64,000 nt of DNA, taken from the NCBI RefSeq assembly GCF_029227915.1, contig NC_079878.1, positions 31,771,501 through 31,835,500 on the forward strand. Direction: 5' to 3'. Source of the DNA: Hydractinia symbiolongicarpus. Lineage: Eukaryota > Cnidaria > Hydrozoa > Anthoathecata > Hydractiniidae. The position numbers were made by a program, and so were the translations under genes. The notes under the pieces were generated by a model. That model saw nothing but the letters and a program-made list of their open reading frames with translations, had not been told where the DNA came from and searched no databases. Within the stretch, counting starts at the first letter, position 1, and every line of letters begins with the position of its first letter. Below are positions 52,018-64,000 of the stretch, in pieces.

Positions 52018-53234
52018 CCCGTATAGTCAAAAGTATACAAAGAAAGTACCCAGGGAGTAAACTCATTTCCCGAACGAGTTTTTAAATTACTTTTTCACCA
52101 CTAAAACGCATGAGACTTGTAGTTTTTAAAAATGTTTTCATTTTTGATGAGACGCTGAATAAAAGAAGTTTAATCGCCGGCAAACGAAAACCTGTGATTT
52201 CCCGTAAATCCTGGACTCGGTCCGTATAGTCAAAAGTATACAAAGAAAGTACCCAGGGAGTAAACTCATTTCCCAAACGATTTTTTAAATTATCATTTCA
52301 CCACTAAAACGCATGAGACTTGTAGTATTCAAGAATGTTTTCATTTTTGATGAGACGCTGAATAAAAGTAGTTTAATCGCCGGCAAACGAAAACCTGCGA
52401 TTTCCCGTAAATCCCGGACTCGGCCCGTATAGTCAAAAGTATACAAAGAAAGTACCCAGGGAGTAAACTCATTTCCAGAACGATTTTTTAAATTATTTTT
52501 TCACCACTAAAACGCATAAGACTTGTAGTTTTTAAAAATGTTTTCATTTTTGATGAGACGCTGAATAAAAGAAGTTTAATCGCCGGCAAACGAAAACCCG
52601 CGATTTCCCGTAAATCCCGGGCTTGGCCCGTATAGTCAAAAGTATACAAAGAAAGTACCCAGGGAGTAAACTCATTTCCCGAACGATTTTTTAAATTACT
52701 TTTCACCACTAAAACGCATGAGACTTGTAGTTTTTAAAAATGTTTTCATTTTTGATGAGACGCTGAATAAAAGAAGGTTAATCGCCGGCAAACAAAAACC
52801 CGCTACTTTCCGTAAATCCCGGACTCGGCCCGTATAGTCAAAAGTATACAAAGAAAGTACCCAGGGAGTAAACTCATTTCCCGAACGATTATTTAAATTA
52901 TTTTTTCACCACTAAAACGCATGAGACTTGTAGTTTTCAAAAATGTTTTCATTTTTGATGAAACGCTGAATAAAAGAAGTTTAATCGCCGGCAAACGAAA
53001 ACCTGCGATTTCCCGTAAATCCCGGACTCGGCCCGTATAGTCAAAAGTATACAAAGAGAGTACCCAGGGTGTAAACTCATTTCCCGAACGATTTTTTAAA
53101 TTATTTTTTCACCACTAAAACGCATGAGACTTGTAGCTTTCAAAAATGTTTTCATTTTTGATGAGACGCTGAATAAAAGAAGTTTAATCGCCTGCAAACA
53201 AAACCCCGCGATTTCCCGTAAATCCCGGGCTTGG
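52018..53234. repeat. HOR-E 6-monomer unit, copy 1
   Basis: Unit of 1217 bp starting with ttactttttcacc, cctgtgattt and ctcggtccg. It includes tcatttcacc, gtattcaagaatg and a ttacttttcacc monomer lacking one T, which accounts for 1217 rather than 1218. Confidence 0.9.
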
Positions 53235-54655
53235 CCCGTATAGTGAAAAGTATACAAAGAAAGTACCCAGGGAGTAAACTCATTTCCCGAACGATTTTTT
53301 AAATTACTTTTTCACCACTAAAACGCATGAGACTTGTAGTTTTTAAAAATGTTTTCATTTTTGATGAGACGCTGAATAAAAGAAGTTTAATCGCCGGCAA
53401 ACGAAAACCTGTGATTTCCCGTAAATCCTGGACTCGGTCCGTATAGTCAAAAGTATACAAAGAAAGTACCCAGGGAGTAAACTCATTTCCCAAACGATTT
53501 TTTAAATTATCATTTCACCACTAAAACGCATGAGACTTGTAGTATTCAAGAATGTTTTCATTTTTGATGAGACGCTGAATAAAAGCAGTTTAATCGCCGG
53601 CAAACGAAAACCTGCGATTTCCCGTAAATCCCGGACTCGGCCCGTATAGTCAAAAGTATACAAAGAAAGTACCCAGGGAGTAAACTCATTTCCAGAACGA
53701 TTTTTTAAATTATTTTTTCACCACTAAAACGCATAAGACTTGTAGTTTTTAAAAATGTTTTCATTTTTGATGAGACGCTGAATAAAAGAAGTTTAATCGC
53801 CGGCAAACGAAAACCCGCGATTTCCCGTAAATCCCGGGCTTGGCCCGTATAGTCGAATGTATACAAAGAAAGTACCCTGTGAGTAAACTCATTTCCAGAA
53901 CGATTTTTTTTAATTATTTTTTCACCACTAAAACGCACAAGACTTGTAGTTTTTAAAAATGTTTTCATTTTTGATGAGACGCTGAATAAAAGAAGTTTAA
54001 TCGCCGGCAAACAAAAACCCGCGATTTCCCGTAAATCCCGGCTTGGCCCGTATAGTCAAAAGTATACAAAGAAAGTACCCAGGGTGTAAACTCATTTCCC
54101 GAACGATTTTTTAAATTATTATTTCACCACTAACGCCCATGAGACTTGTAGTATTTAAAAATACTTTCATTTTTGATGAGACGCTGAACAAAAGAAGTTT
54201 AATCGCCGGCAAACAAAAACCCGCTACTTCCCGTAAATCCCGGACTCGGCCCGTATAGTCAAAAGTATACAAAGAAAGTACCCAGGGAGTAAACTCATTT
54301 CCCGAACGATTATTTAAATTATTTTTTCACCACTAAAACGCATGAGACTTGTAGTTTTCAAAAATGTTTTCATTTTTGATGAAACGCTGAATAAAAGAAG
54401 TTTAATCGCCGGCAAACGAAAACCTGCGATTTCCCGTAAATCCCGGACTCGGCCCGTATAGTCAAAAGTATACAAAGAGAGTACCCAGGGTGTAAACTCA
54501 TTTCCCGAACGATTTTTTAAATTATTTTTTCACCACTAAAACGCATGAGACTTGTAGCTTTCAAAAATGTTTTCATTTTTGATGAGACGCTGAATAAAAG
54601 AAGTTTAATCGCCTGCAAACAAAACCCCGCGATTTCCCGTAAATCCCGGGCTTGG
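53235..54655. repeat. HOR-E 7-monomer unit, copy 1
   Basis: Unit of 1421 bp (7 x 203) with the same first three subtypes as the 6-mer, but a different middle (tcgaatgtatac, gcacaagac, gtatttaaaaatac). The private variant tagtgaaaag near 53241 starts the unit. Confidence 0.9.
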
Positions 54656-55872
54656 CCCGTATAGTCAAAAGTATACAAAGAAAGTACCCAGGGAGTAAAC
54701 TCATTTCCCGAACGATTTTTTAAATTACTTTTTCACCACTAAAACGCATGAGACTTGTAGTTTTTAAAAATGTTTTCATTTTTGATGAGACGCTGAATAA
54801 AAGAAGTTTAATCGCCGGCAAACGAAAACCTGTGATTTCCCGTAAATCCTGGACTCGGTCCGTATAGTCAAAAGTATACAAAGAAAGTACCCAGGGAGTA
54901 AACTCATTTCCCAAACGATTTTTTAAATTATCATTTCACCTCTAAAACGCATGAGACTTGTAGTATTCAAGAATGTTTTCATTTTTGATGAGACGCTGAA
55001 TAAAAGCAGTTTAATCGCCGGCAAACGAAAACCTGCGATTTCCCGTAAATCCCGGACTCGGCCCGTATAGTCAAAAGTATACAAAGAAAGTACCCAGGGA
55101 GTAAACTCATTTCCAGAACGATTTTTTAAATTATTTTTTCACCACTAAAACGCATAAGACTTGTAGTTTTTAAAAATGTTTTCATTTTTGATGAGACGCT
55201 GAATAAAAGAAGTTTAATCGCCGGCAAACGAAAACCCGCGATTTCCCGTAAATCCCGGGCTTGGCCCGTATAGTCAAAAGTATACAAAGAAAGTACCCAG
55301 GGAGTAAACTCATTTCCCCAACGATTTTTTAAATTACTTTTCACCACTAAAACGCATGAGACTTGTAGTTTTTAAAAATGTTTTCATTTTTGATGAGACG
55401 CTGAATAAAAGAAGGTTAATCGCCGGCAAACAAAAACCCGCTACTTTCCGTAAATCCCGGACTCGGCCCGTATAGTCAAAAGTATACAAAGAAAGTACCC
55501 AGGGAGTAAACTCATTTCCCGAACGATTATTTAAATTATTTTTTCACCACTAAAACGCATGAGACTTGTAGTTTTCAAAAATGTTTTCATTTTTGATGAA
55601 ACGCTGAATAAAAGAAGTTTAATCGCCGGCAAAAAAAAACCTGCGATTTCCCGTAAATCCCGGACTCGGCCCGTATAGTCAAAAGTATACAAAGAGAGTA
55701 CCCAGGGTGTAAACTCATTTCCCGAACGATTTTTTAAATTATTTTTTCACCACTAAAACGCATGAGACTTGTAGCTTTCAAAAATGTTTTCATTTTTGAT
55801 GAGACGCTGAATAAAAGAAGTTTAATCGCCTGCAAACAAAACCCCGCGATTTCCCGTAAATCCCGGGCTTGG
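54656..55872. repeat. HOR-E 6-monomer unit, copy 2
   Basis: Repeats 52018-53234 at an offset of 2638 bp. It differs at a few bases, for example cacctctaaaacg near 54938 and catttccccaacg near 55313. Confidence 0.9.
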
Positions 55873-56683
55873 CCCGTATAGTGAAAAGTATACAAAGAAA
55901 GTACCCAGGGAGTAAACTCATTTCCCGAACGATTTTTTAAATTACTTTTTCACCACTAAAACGCATGAGACTTGTAGTTTTTAAAAATGTTTTCATTTTT
56001 GATGAGACGCTGAATAAAAGAAGTTTAATCGCCGGCAAACGAAAACCTGTGATTTCCCGTAAATCCTGGACTCGGTCCGTATAGTCAAAAGTATACAAAG
56101 AAAGTACCCAGGGAGTAAACTCATTTCCCAAACGATTTTTTAAATTATCATTTCACCACTAAAACGCATGAGACTTGTAGTATTCAAGAATGTTTTCATT
56201 TTTGATGAGACGCTGAATAAAAGCAGTTTAATCGCCGGCAAACGAAAACCTGCGATTTCCCGTAAATCCCGGACTCGGCCCGTATAGTCAAAAGTATACA
56301 AAGAAAGTACCCAGGGAGTAAACTCATTTCCAGAACGATTTTTTAAATTATTTTTTCACCACTAAAACGCATAAGACTTGTAGTTTTTAAAAATGTTTTC
56401 ATTTTTGATGAGACGCTGAATAAAAGAAGTTTAATCGCCGGCAAACGAAAACCCGCGATTTCCCGTAAATCCCGGGCTTGGCCCGTATAGTCAAAAGTAT
56501 ACAAAGAAAGTACCCAGGGAGTAAACTCATTTCCCGAACGATTTTTTAAATTACTTTTCACCACTAAAACGCATGAGACTTGTAGTTTTTAAAAATGTTT
56601 TCATTTTTGATGAGACGCTGAATAAAAGAAGGTTAATCGCCGGCAAACAAAAACCCGCGATTTCCCGTAAATCCCGGACTCGG
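55873..56683. repeat. HOR-E unit, truncated at 4 monomers
   Basis: Begins with the tagtgaaaag variant exactly 2638 bp after 53235, so its start derives from the 7-monomer unit. It follows the 6-mer order in its later part (ttacttttcacc) and ends where HOR-A subtypes resume. It may therefore be a recombinant of the 7-mer start and the 6-mer end. Confidence 0.82.
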
Positions 56684-59600
56684 CCCGTATAGTTAAAAGT
56701 ATACAAGGAAAGTACCCAGTAAGTAAACTCATTTCCAGAACGATTTTTTAAATTATTTTTTCACCACTAAAACGTATGAGACTTGTAGTTTTTAAAAATG
56801 TTTTCATTTTTGATGAGACGCTGAATAAAAGAAGTTTAATCGCCGGCAAACGAAAACCTGCGATTTCCCGTAAATCCCGGATTCGGCCCGTATAGTCAAA
56901 AGTATACAAAGAAAGTACCCAGGGAGTAAACTCATTTCCCAAACGATTTATTAAATTATTATTTCACTACTAAAGCCCATGAGACTTGTAGTTTTTAAAA
57001 ATGTTTTCATTTTTGATGAGACGCTGAATAAAAGAAGTTTAATCGCCGGCAAACGAAAACCCGCAATTTCCCGTAAATCCCGGTCTCGGCCCGTATAGTC
57101 AAAAGTATACAAGGAAAGTACCCAGTGAGTAAACTCATTTTCCGAACGAATTTTTAAATTATTTTTTCACCACTAGAACGCATGAGACTTGTAGATTTCA
57201 GTAATGTTTTCATTTTTGATGAGACCCTTAATGAAAGTGGTTTAATCGCCGGCAAACGAAAACCCGCGATTTCCCGTAAATCCCGGGCTTGGCCCGTATA
57301 GTCAAATGTATACAAAGAAAGTACCCTTTGAGAAAACTCATTTCCAAAACGATTTTTTCAATTAACTTTTCACCACTAAAACGCTTGAGACTTGTAGTTT
57401 TCAAAAATGTTTTCATTTTTGATGAGACGCGAAATAAAAGAAGTTTAATCGCCGGCAAACAAAAACCCGCGACTTCCCGTAAATCCCGGACTCGGCCCGT
57501 ATAGTCAAAAGTATACAAAGAAAGTACCCAGGGAGTAAACTCATTTCCCGAACGATTTTTTAAATTATTTTTTCACCACTAAAACGCATGAGACTTGTAG
57601 TTTTCAAAAATGTTTTCATTTTTGATGAGACGCGGAATAAAAGAAGTTTAATCGCCGGAAAACGAAAACCTGCGATTTCCCGTAAATCCCGGACTCGGCC
57701 CGTATAGTCAAAAGTATACAAAGAGAGTACCCTGTGAGTAAACTCATTTCCAGAACGATTTTTTAAATTATTTTTTAACCACTTAAACGCATAAGACTTG
57801 TAGTTTTGAAAAATGTTTTCATTTTTGATGAGACGCTGAATAAAAGAAGTTTAATCGCCGGCAAACAAAAACCCGCGATTTCCCGTAAATCCCGGGCTTG
57901 GCCCGTATAGTCAAAAGTATACAAAGGAAGTACCCAGGGAGTAAACTCATTTCCCGAACGTTTTTTCAAATTACTTTTTCACCACTAAAACGCATGAGAC
58001 TTGTAGTTTTTAAAAATGTTTTCATTTTTGATGAGACGCTGAATAAAAGAAGTTTAATCGCCGGCAAACGAAAACCTGCGATTTCCCGTAAATCCTGGAC
58101 TCGGCCCGTATAGTCAAAAGTATACAAAGAAAGTACCCAGGGAGTAAACTCATTTCCCAAACGATTTTTTAAATTATTATTTCACAACATAAACGCATGA
58201 GACTTGTAGTTTTTAAAAATGTTTTCATATTTGATGAGACGCTGAATAAAAGAAGGTTAATCGCCGGCAAACGAAAACCCGCGATTTCCCGTAAATCCCG
58301 GACTCGGCCCGTATAGTTAAAAGTATACAAGGAAAGTACCCAGTGAGTAAACTCATTTCCCGAACGAATTTTTAAATTATTTTTTCACCACTAAAACGTA
58401 TGAGACTTGTAGTTTTTAAAAATGTTTTCATTTTTGATGAGACGCTGAATAAAAGAAGTTTAATCGCCGGCAAACAAAAACCTGCGATTTCCCGTAAATC
58501 CCGGACTCGGCCCGTATAGTAAATAGTATACAAAGAAAGTACCCAGGGTGTAAACTCATTTCTCGAACGATTTTTTAAATTATTTTTTCACCACTAAAAC
58601 GCATGAGACTTGTAGTTTTCAAAAATGTTTTCATTTTTGATGAGACGCTGAATAAAAGAAGTTTAATCGCCGGCAAACGAAAACCTGCGATTTCCCCTAA
58701 ATCCCGTACTCGGCCCGTATAGTCAAAAGTATACAAAAAAGTACCCAGGGAGTAAACTCATTTCCCAAACGATTTTTTAAATTATTATTTCACCACTAAA
58801 GCCCATGAGACTTGTAGTTTTTAAAAATGTTTTCATTTTTGATGAGACGCTGAATAAAAGAAGTTTAATGGCCGGCAAACGAAAACCCGCAATTTCCCGT
58901 AAATCCCGGTCTCGGCCCGTATAGTCAAAAGTATACAAGGAAAGTACCCAGTGAGTAAACTCATTTCCCTAACGAATTTTTAAATTATTTTTTCACCACT
59001 AAAACGCATGAGACTTGTAGTTTTCAAAAATGTTTTCATTTTTGATGAGACGCTGAATAAAAGTAGTTTAATCGCCGGCAAATGAAAACCTGCGATTTCC
59101 CGTAAATCCCGGACTCGGCCCGTATAGTCAAAAGTACACAAAGAAAGTACCCAGGGAGTAAACTCATTTCCCAAACGATTTTTTAAATTATTATTTCACC
59201 ACTAAAGCCCATGAGACTTGTAGTTTTTAAAAATGTTTTCATTTTTGATAAGACGCTGAATAAAAGAAGTTTAATCGCCGGCAAACGAAAACCCGCGATT
59301 TCCCGTAAATCCCGGACTCGGCCCGTATAGTCAAAAGTATACAAGGAAAGTACCCAGTGAGTAAACTCATTTCCCGAACGAATTTTTAAATTATTTTTTC
59401 ACCACTAAAACGCATGAGACTTGTAGTTTTCAAAAATGTTTTCATTTTTGATGAGACCCTTAATGAAAGTGGTTTAATCGCCGGCAAACGAAAACCCGCG
59501 ATTTCCCGTAAATCCCGGGCTTGGCCCGTATAGTCAAATGTATACAAAGAAAGTACCCTTTGAGAAAACTCATTTCCAAAACGATTTTTTCAATTAACTT

Positions 59601-62600
59601 TTCACCACTAAAACGCTTGAGACTTGTAGTTTTCAAAAATGTTTTCATTTTTGATGAGACGCGAAATAAAAGAAGTTTAATCGCCGGCAAACAAAAACCC
59701 GCGACTTCCCGTAAATCCCGGACTCGGCCCGTATAGCCAAAAGTATACAAAGAAAGTACCCAGGGAGTAAACTCATTTCCCGAACGATTTTTTAAATTAT
59801 TTTTTCACCACTAAAACGCATGAGACTTGTAGTTTTCAAAAATGTTTTCATTTTTGATGAGACGCGGAATAAAAGAAGTTTAATTGCCGGAAAACGAAAA
59901 CCTGCGATTTCCCGTAAATCCCGGACTCGGCCCGTATAGTCAAAAGTATACAAAGAGAGTACCCTGTGAGTAAACTCATTTCCAGAACGATTTTTTAAAT
60001 TATTTTTTAACCACTTAAACGCATAAGACTTGTAGTTTTGAAAAATGTTTTCATTTTTGATGAGACGCTGAATAAAAGAAGTTTAATCGCCGGCAAACAA
60101 AAACCCGCGATTTCCCGTAAATCCCGGGCTTGGCCCGTATAGTCAAAAGTATACAAAGGAAGTACCCAGGGAGTAAACTCATTTCCCGAACGTTTTTTTA
60201 AATTACTTTTTCACCACTAAAACGCATGAGACTTGTAGTTTTTAAAAATGTTTTCATATTTGATGAGACGCTGAATAAAAGAAGGTTAATCGCCGGCAAA
60301 CGAAAACCCGCGATTTCCCGTAAATCCCGGACTCGGCCCGTATAGTTAAAAGTATACAAGGAAAGTACCCAGTGAGTAAACTCATTTCCCGAACGAATTT
60401 TTAAATTATTTTTTCACCACTAAAACGTATGAGACTTGTAGTTTTTAAAAATGTTTTCATTTTTGATGAGACGCTGAATAAAAGAAGTTTAATCGCCGGC
60501 AAACAAAAACCTGCGATTTCCCGTAAATCCCGGACTCGGCCCGTATAGTAAATAGTATACAAAGAAAGTACCCAGGGTGTAAACTCATTTCTCGAACGAT
60601 TTTTTAAATTATTTTTTCACCACTAAAACGCATGAGACTTGTAGTTTTCAAAAATGTTTTCATTTTTGATGAGACGCTGAATAAAAGAAGTTTAATCGCC
60701 GGCAAACGAAAACCCGCGATTTCCCGTAAATCCCGGACTCGGCCCGTATAGTCAAAAGTATACAAGGAAAGTACCCAGTGAGTAAACTCATTTCCCGAAC
60801 GAATTTTTAAATTATTTTTTCACCACTAAAACGCATGAGACTTGTAGTTTTCAAAAATGTTTTCATTTTTGATAAGACGCTGAATAAAAGAAGTTTAATC
60901 GCCGGCAAACGAAAACCCGCGATTTCCCGTAAATCCCGGACTCGGCCCGTATAGTCAAAAGTATACAAGGAAAGTACCCAGTGAGTAAACTCATTTCCCG
61001 AACGAATTTTTAAATTATTTTTTCACCACTAAAACGCATGAGACTTGTAGATTTCAGAAATGTTTTCATTTTTGATGAGACCCTTAATGAAAGTGGTTTA
61101 ATCGCCGGCAAACGAAAACCCGCGATTTCCCATAAATCCCGGGCTTGGCCCGTATAGTCAAATGTATACAAAGAAAGTACCCTTTGAGAAAACTCATTTC
61201 CAAAACGATTTTTTCAATTAACTTTTCACCACTAAAACGCTTGAGACTTGTAGTTTTCAAAAATGTTTTCATTTTTGATGAGACGCGAAATAAAAGAAGT
61301 TTAATCGCCGGCAAACAAAAACCCGCGACTTCCCGTAAATCCCGGACTCGGCCCGTATAGTCAAAAGTATACAAAGAAAGTACCCAGGGAGTAAACTCAT
61401 TTCCCGAACGATTTTTTAAATTATTTTTTCACCACTAAAACGCATGAGACTTGTAGTTTTCAAAAATGTTTTCATTTTTGATGAGACGCGGAATAAAAGA
61501 AGTTTAATCGCCGGAAAACGAAAACCTGCGATTTCCCGTAAATCCCGGACTCGGCCAGTATAGTCAAAAGTATACAAAGAGAGTACCCTGTGAGTAAACT
61601 CATTTCCAGAACGATTTTTTAAATTATTTTTTAACCACTTAAACGCATAAGACTTGTAGTTTTGAAAAATGTTTTCATTTTTGATGAGACGCTGAATAAA
61701 AGAAGTTTAATCGCCGGCAAACAAAAACCCGCGATTTCCCGTAAATCCCGGGCTTGGCCCGTATAGTCAAAAGTATACAAAGGAAGTACCCAGGGAGTAA
61801 ACTCATTTCCCGAACGTTTTTTTAAATTACTTTTTCACCACTAAAACGCATGAGACTTGTAGTTTTTAAAAATGTTTTCATTTTTGATGAGACGCTGAAT
61901 AAAAGAAGTTTAATCGCCGGCAAACGAAAACCTGCGATTTCCCGTAAATCCTGGACTCGGCCCGTATAGTCAAAAGTATACAAAGAAAGTACCCAGGGAG
62001 TAAACTCATTTCCCAAACGATTTTTTAAATTATTATTTCACAACATAAACGCATGAGACTTGTAGTTTTTAAAAATGTTTTCATATTTGATGAGACGCTG
62101 AATAAAAGAAGGTTAATCGCCGGCAAACGAAAACCCGCGATTTCCCGTAAATCCCGGACTCGGCCCGTATAGTTAAAAGTATACAAGGAAAGTACCCAGT
62201 GAGTAAACTCATTTCCCGAACGAATTTTTAAATTATTTTTTCACCACTAAAACGTATGAGACTTGTAGTTTTTAAAAATGTTTTCATTTTTGATGAGACG
62301 CTGAATAAAAGAAGTTTAATCGCCGGCAAACAAAAACCTGCGATTTCCCGTAAATCCCGGACTCGGCCCGTATAGTAAATAGTATACAAAGAAAGTACCC
62401 AGGGTGTAAACTCATTTCTCGAACGATTTTTTAAATTATTTTTTCACCACTAAAACGCATGAGACTTGTAGTTTTCAAAAATGTTTTCATTTTTGATGAG
62501 ACGCTGAATAAAAGAAGTTTAATCGCCGGCAAACGAAAACCTGCGATTTCCCGTAAATCCCGTACTCGGCCCGTATAGTCAAAAGTATACAAAAAAGTAC

Positions 62601-64000
62601 CCAGGGAGTAAACTCATTTCCCAAACGATTTTTTAAATTATTATTTCACCACTAAAGCCCATGAGACTTGTAGTTTTTAAAAATGTTTTCATTTTTGATG
62701 AGACGCTGAATAAAAGAAGTTTAATGGCCGGCAAACGAAAACCCGCAATTTCCCGTAAATCCCGGTCTCGGCCCGTATAGTTAAAAGTATACAAGGAAAG
62801 TACCCAGTGAGTAAACTCATTTCCCTAACGAATTTTTAAATTATTTTTTCACCACTAAAACGCATGAGACTTGTAGTTTTCAAAAATGTTTTCATTTTTG
62901 ATGAGACGCTGAATAAAAGTAGTTTAATCGCCGGCAAATGAAAACCTGCGATTTCCCGTAAATCCTGGACTCGGCCCGTATAGTCAAAAGTACACAAAGA
63001 AAGTACCCAGGGAGTAAACTCATTTCTCAAACGATTTTTTAAATTATTATTTCACCACTAAAGCCCATGAGACTTGTAGTTTTTAAAAATGTTTTCATTT
63101 TTGATAAGACGCTGAATAAAAGAAGTTTAATCGCCGGCAAACGAAAACCCGCGATTTCCCGTAAATCCCGGACTCGGCCCGTATAGTCAAAAGTATACAA
63201 GGAAAGTACCCAGTGAGTAAACTCATTTCCCGAACGAATTTTTAAATTATTTTTTCACCACTAAAACGCATGAGACTTGTAGTTTTCAAAAATGTTTTCA
63301 TTTTTGATGAGACCCTTAATGAAAGTGGTTTAATCGCCGGCAAACGAAAACCCGCGATTTCCCGCAAATCCCGGGCTTGGCCCGTATAGTCAAATGTATA
63401 CAAAGAAAGTACCCTTTGAGAAAACTCATTTCCAAAACGATTTTTTCAATTAACTTTTCACCACTAAAACGCTTGAGACTTGTAGTTTTCAAAAATGTTT
63501 TCATTTTTGATGAGACGCGAAATAAAAGAAGTTTAATCGCCGGCAAACAAAAACCCGCGACTTCCCGTAAATCCCGGACTCGGCCCGTATAGTCAAAAGT
63601 ATACAAAGAAAGTACCCAGGGAGTAAACTCATTTCCCGAACGATTTTTTAAATTATTTTTTCACCACTAAAACGCATGAGACTTGTAGTTTTCAAAAATG
63701 TTTTCATTTTTGATGAGACGCGGAATAAAAGAAGTTTAATCGCCGGAAAACGAAAACCTGCGATTTCCCGTAAATCCCGGACTCGGCCCGTATAGTCAAA
63801 AGTATACAAAGAGAGTACCCTGTGAGTAAACTCATTTCCAGAACGATTTTTTAAATTATTTTTTAACCACTTAAACGCATAAGACTTGTAGTTTTGAAAA
63901 ATGTTTTCATTTTTGATGAGACGCTGAATAAAAGAAGTTTAATCGCCGGCAAACAAAAACCCGCGATTTCCCGTAAATCCCGGGCTTGGCCCGTATAGTC
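56684..64000. repeat. HOR-A array resumed
   Basis: HOR-A subtypes return. About 57.2-60.1 kb matches 3.8-6.7 kb at an offset of 53,438 bp. About 60.95-64.0 kb matches 0.2-3.26 kb at an offset of 60,744 bp. Unit starts with the m1 marker gtacacaaag are at 59121 and 62977. The last bases of the window are the start of an m6 monomer, so the array continues beyond it. Confidence 0.9.
60136..60338. repeat. m6/m7 hybrid monomer
   Basis: The first half is m6 (aaggaagtaccc, cgttttttt, ttacttt) and the second half is m7 (catatttg, gaaggtt). The crossover lies within about 70 bp of shared sequence between ttacttt and catatttg. Length stays near 203 bp, so the exchange was in register and removed one monomer. 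Confidence 0.88.

Larger units (their letters stand above)
9260..64000. repeat. 203-bp satellite array, right arm
   Basis: Continuous satellite in the same orientation as the left arm, about 270 monomers, running off the window end. Monomer length stays at 201-204 bp apart from two 240-bp exceptions. There are no gene-like stretches. The arm is divided below into HOR families by subtype order and spacing. Confidence 0.98.

Noticed and set aside
1-64000. CRISPR array (regular repeats)
   Set aside because: The whole 203-bp unit is repeated with no unique spacers, and the sequence is eukaryotic satellite.
1-64000. Telomeric repeats, rDNA or tRNA genes
   Set aside because: No TTAGGG-type tandem runs, no recognisable rRNA blocks and no tRNA cloverleaf were seen. 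All sequence outside 7044-9259 is accounted for by the monomer.

Overview
The window is almost entirely one satellite DNA array with a monomer of about 203 bp, broken once by a 5'-truncated non-LTR retrotransposon at 7044-9259 on the minus strand. This is eukaryotic heterochromatin-type sequence. There are no host genes, RNA genes, CRISPR arrays or operons. The retrotransposon carries a long open reverse transcriptase frame of the CR1/Jockey superfamily. From family resemblance recalled from memory, an invertebrate and possibly a cnidarian is the most likely source, but the sequence alone does not prove it.

Layout, with monomers phased on the recurring motif cccgtatag: 1-6697 is higher-order repeat (HOR) family A, an 11-monomer unit of 2232 bp with a 6-monomer deletion derivative. 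6698-11553 is a mixed segment holding the retrotransposon. 11554-34683 is family C, made of 609-bp trimers and 6-10 kb long-range duplications. 34684-35292 is a short transition. 35293-52017 is family D, with four units of 14, 11, 31 and 26 monomers sharing a start. 52018-56683 is family E, alternating 6- and 7-monomer units with a 2638-bp period. 56684-64000 returns to family A. The end of the window (about 60.95-64.0 kb) repeats its beginning (about 0.2-3.26 kb) at an offset of 60,744 bp and shares private variants, so the array may have a macro-period of that size.

Monomer features: a hand-built consensus of 203 bp is about 38% GC with 13 CpGs, roughly 1.8 times expectation. Most monomers carry a dyad (8-bp arms, 4-nt loop), a GTATAC palindrome and usually a GCCGGC palindrome. 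Two monomer tails exist, one with ggactcgg and one with gggcttgg. Nearly all monomers are 201-204 bp; two are 240 bp and carry the same recombination scar. Because 203 is not a multiple of 3, the many 64-133 codon frames in the array are chance frames recurring with the repeat and are not listed as genes.

The retrotransposon sits inside a single monomer. Removing it together with one 4-bp target-site copy restores exactly 203 bp. Its reverse transcriptase frame has no stop or frameshift, and the window has no second copy. The insertion therefore appears younger than most of the HOR amplification around it.
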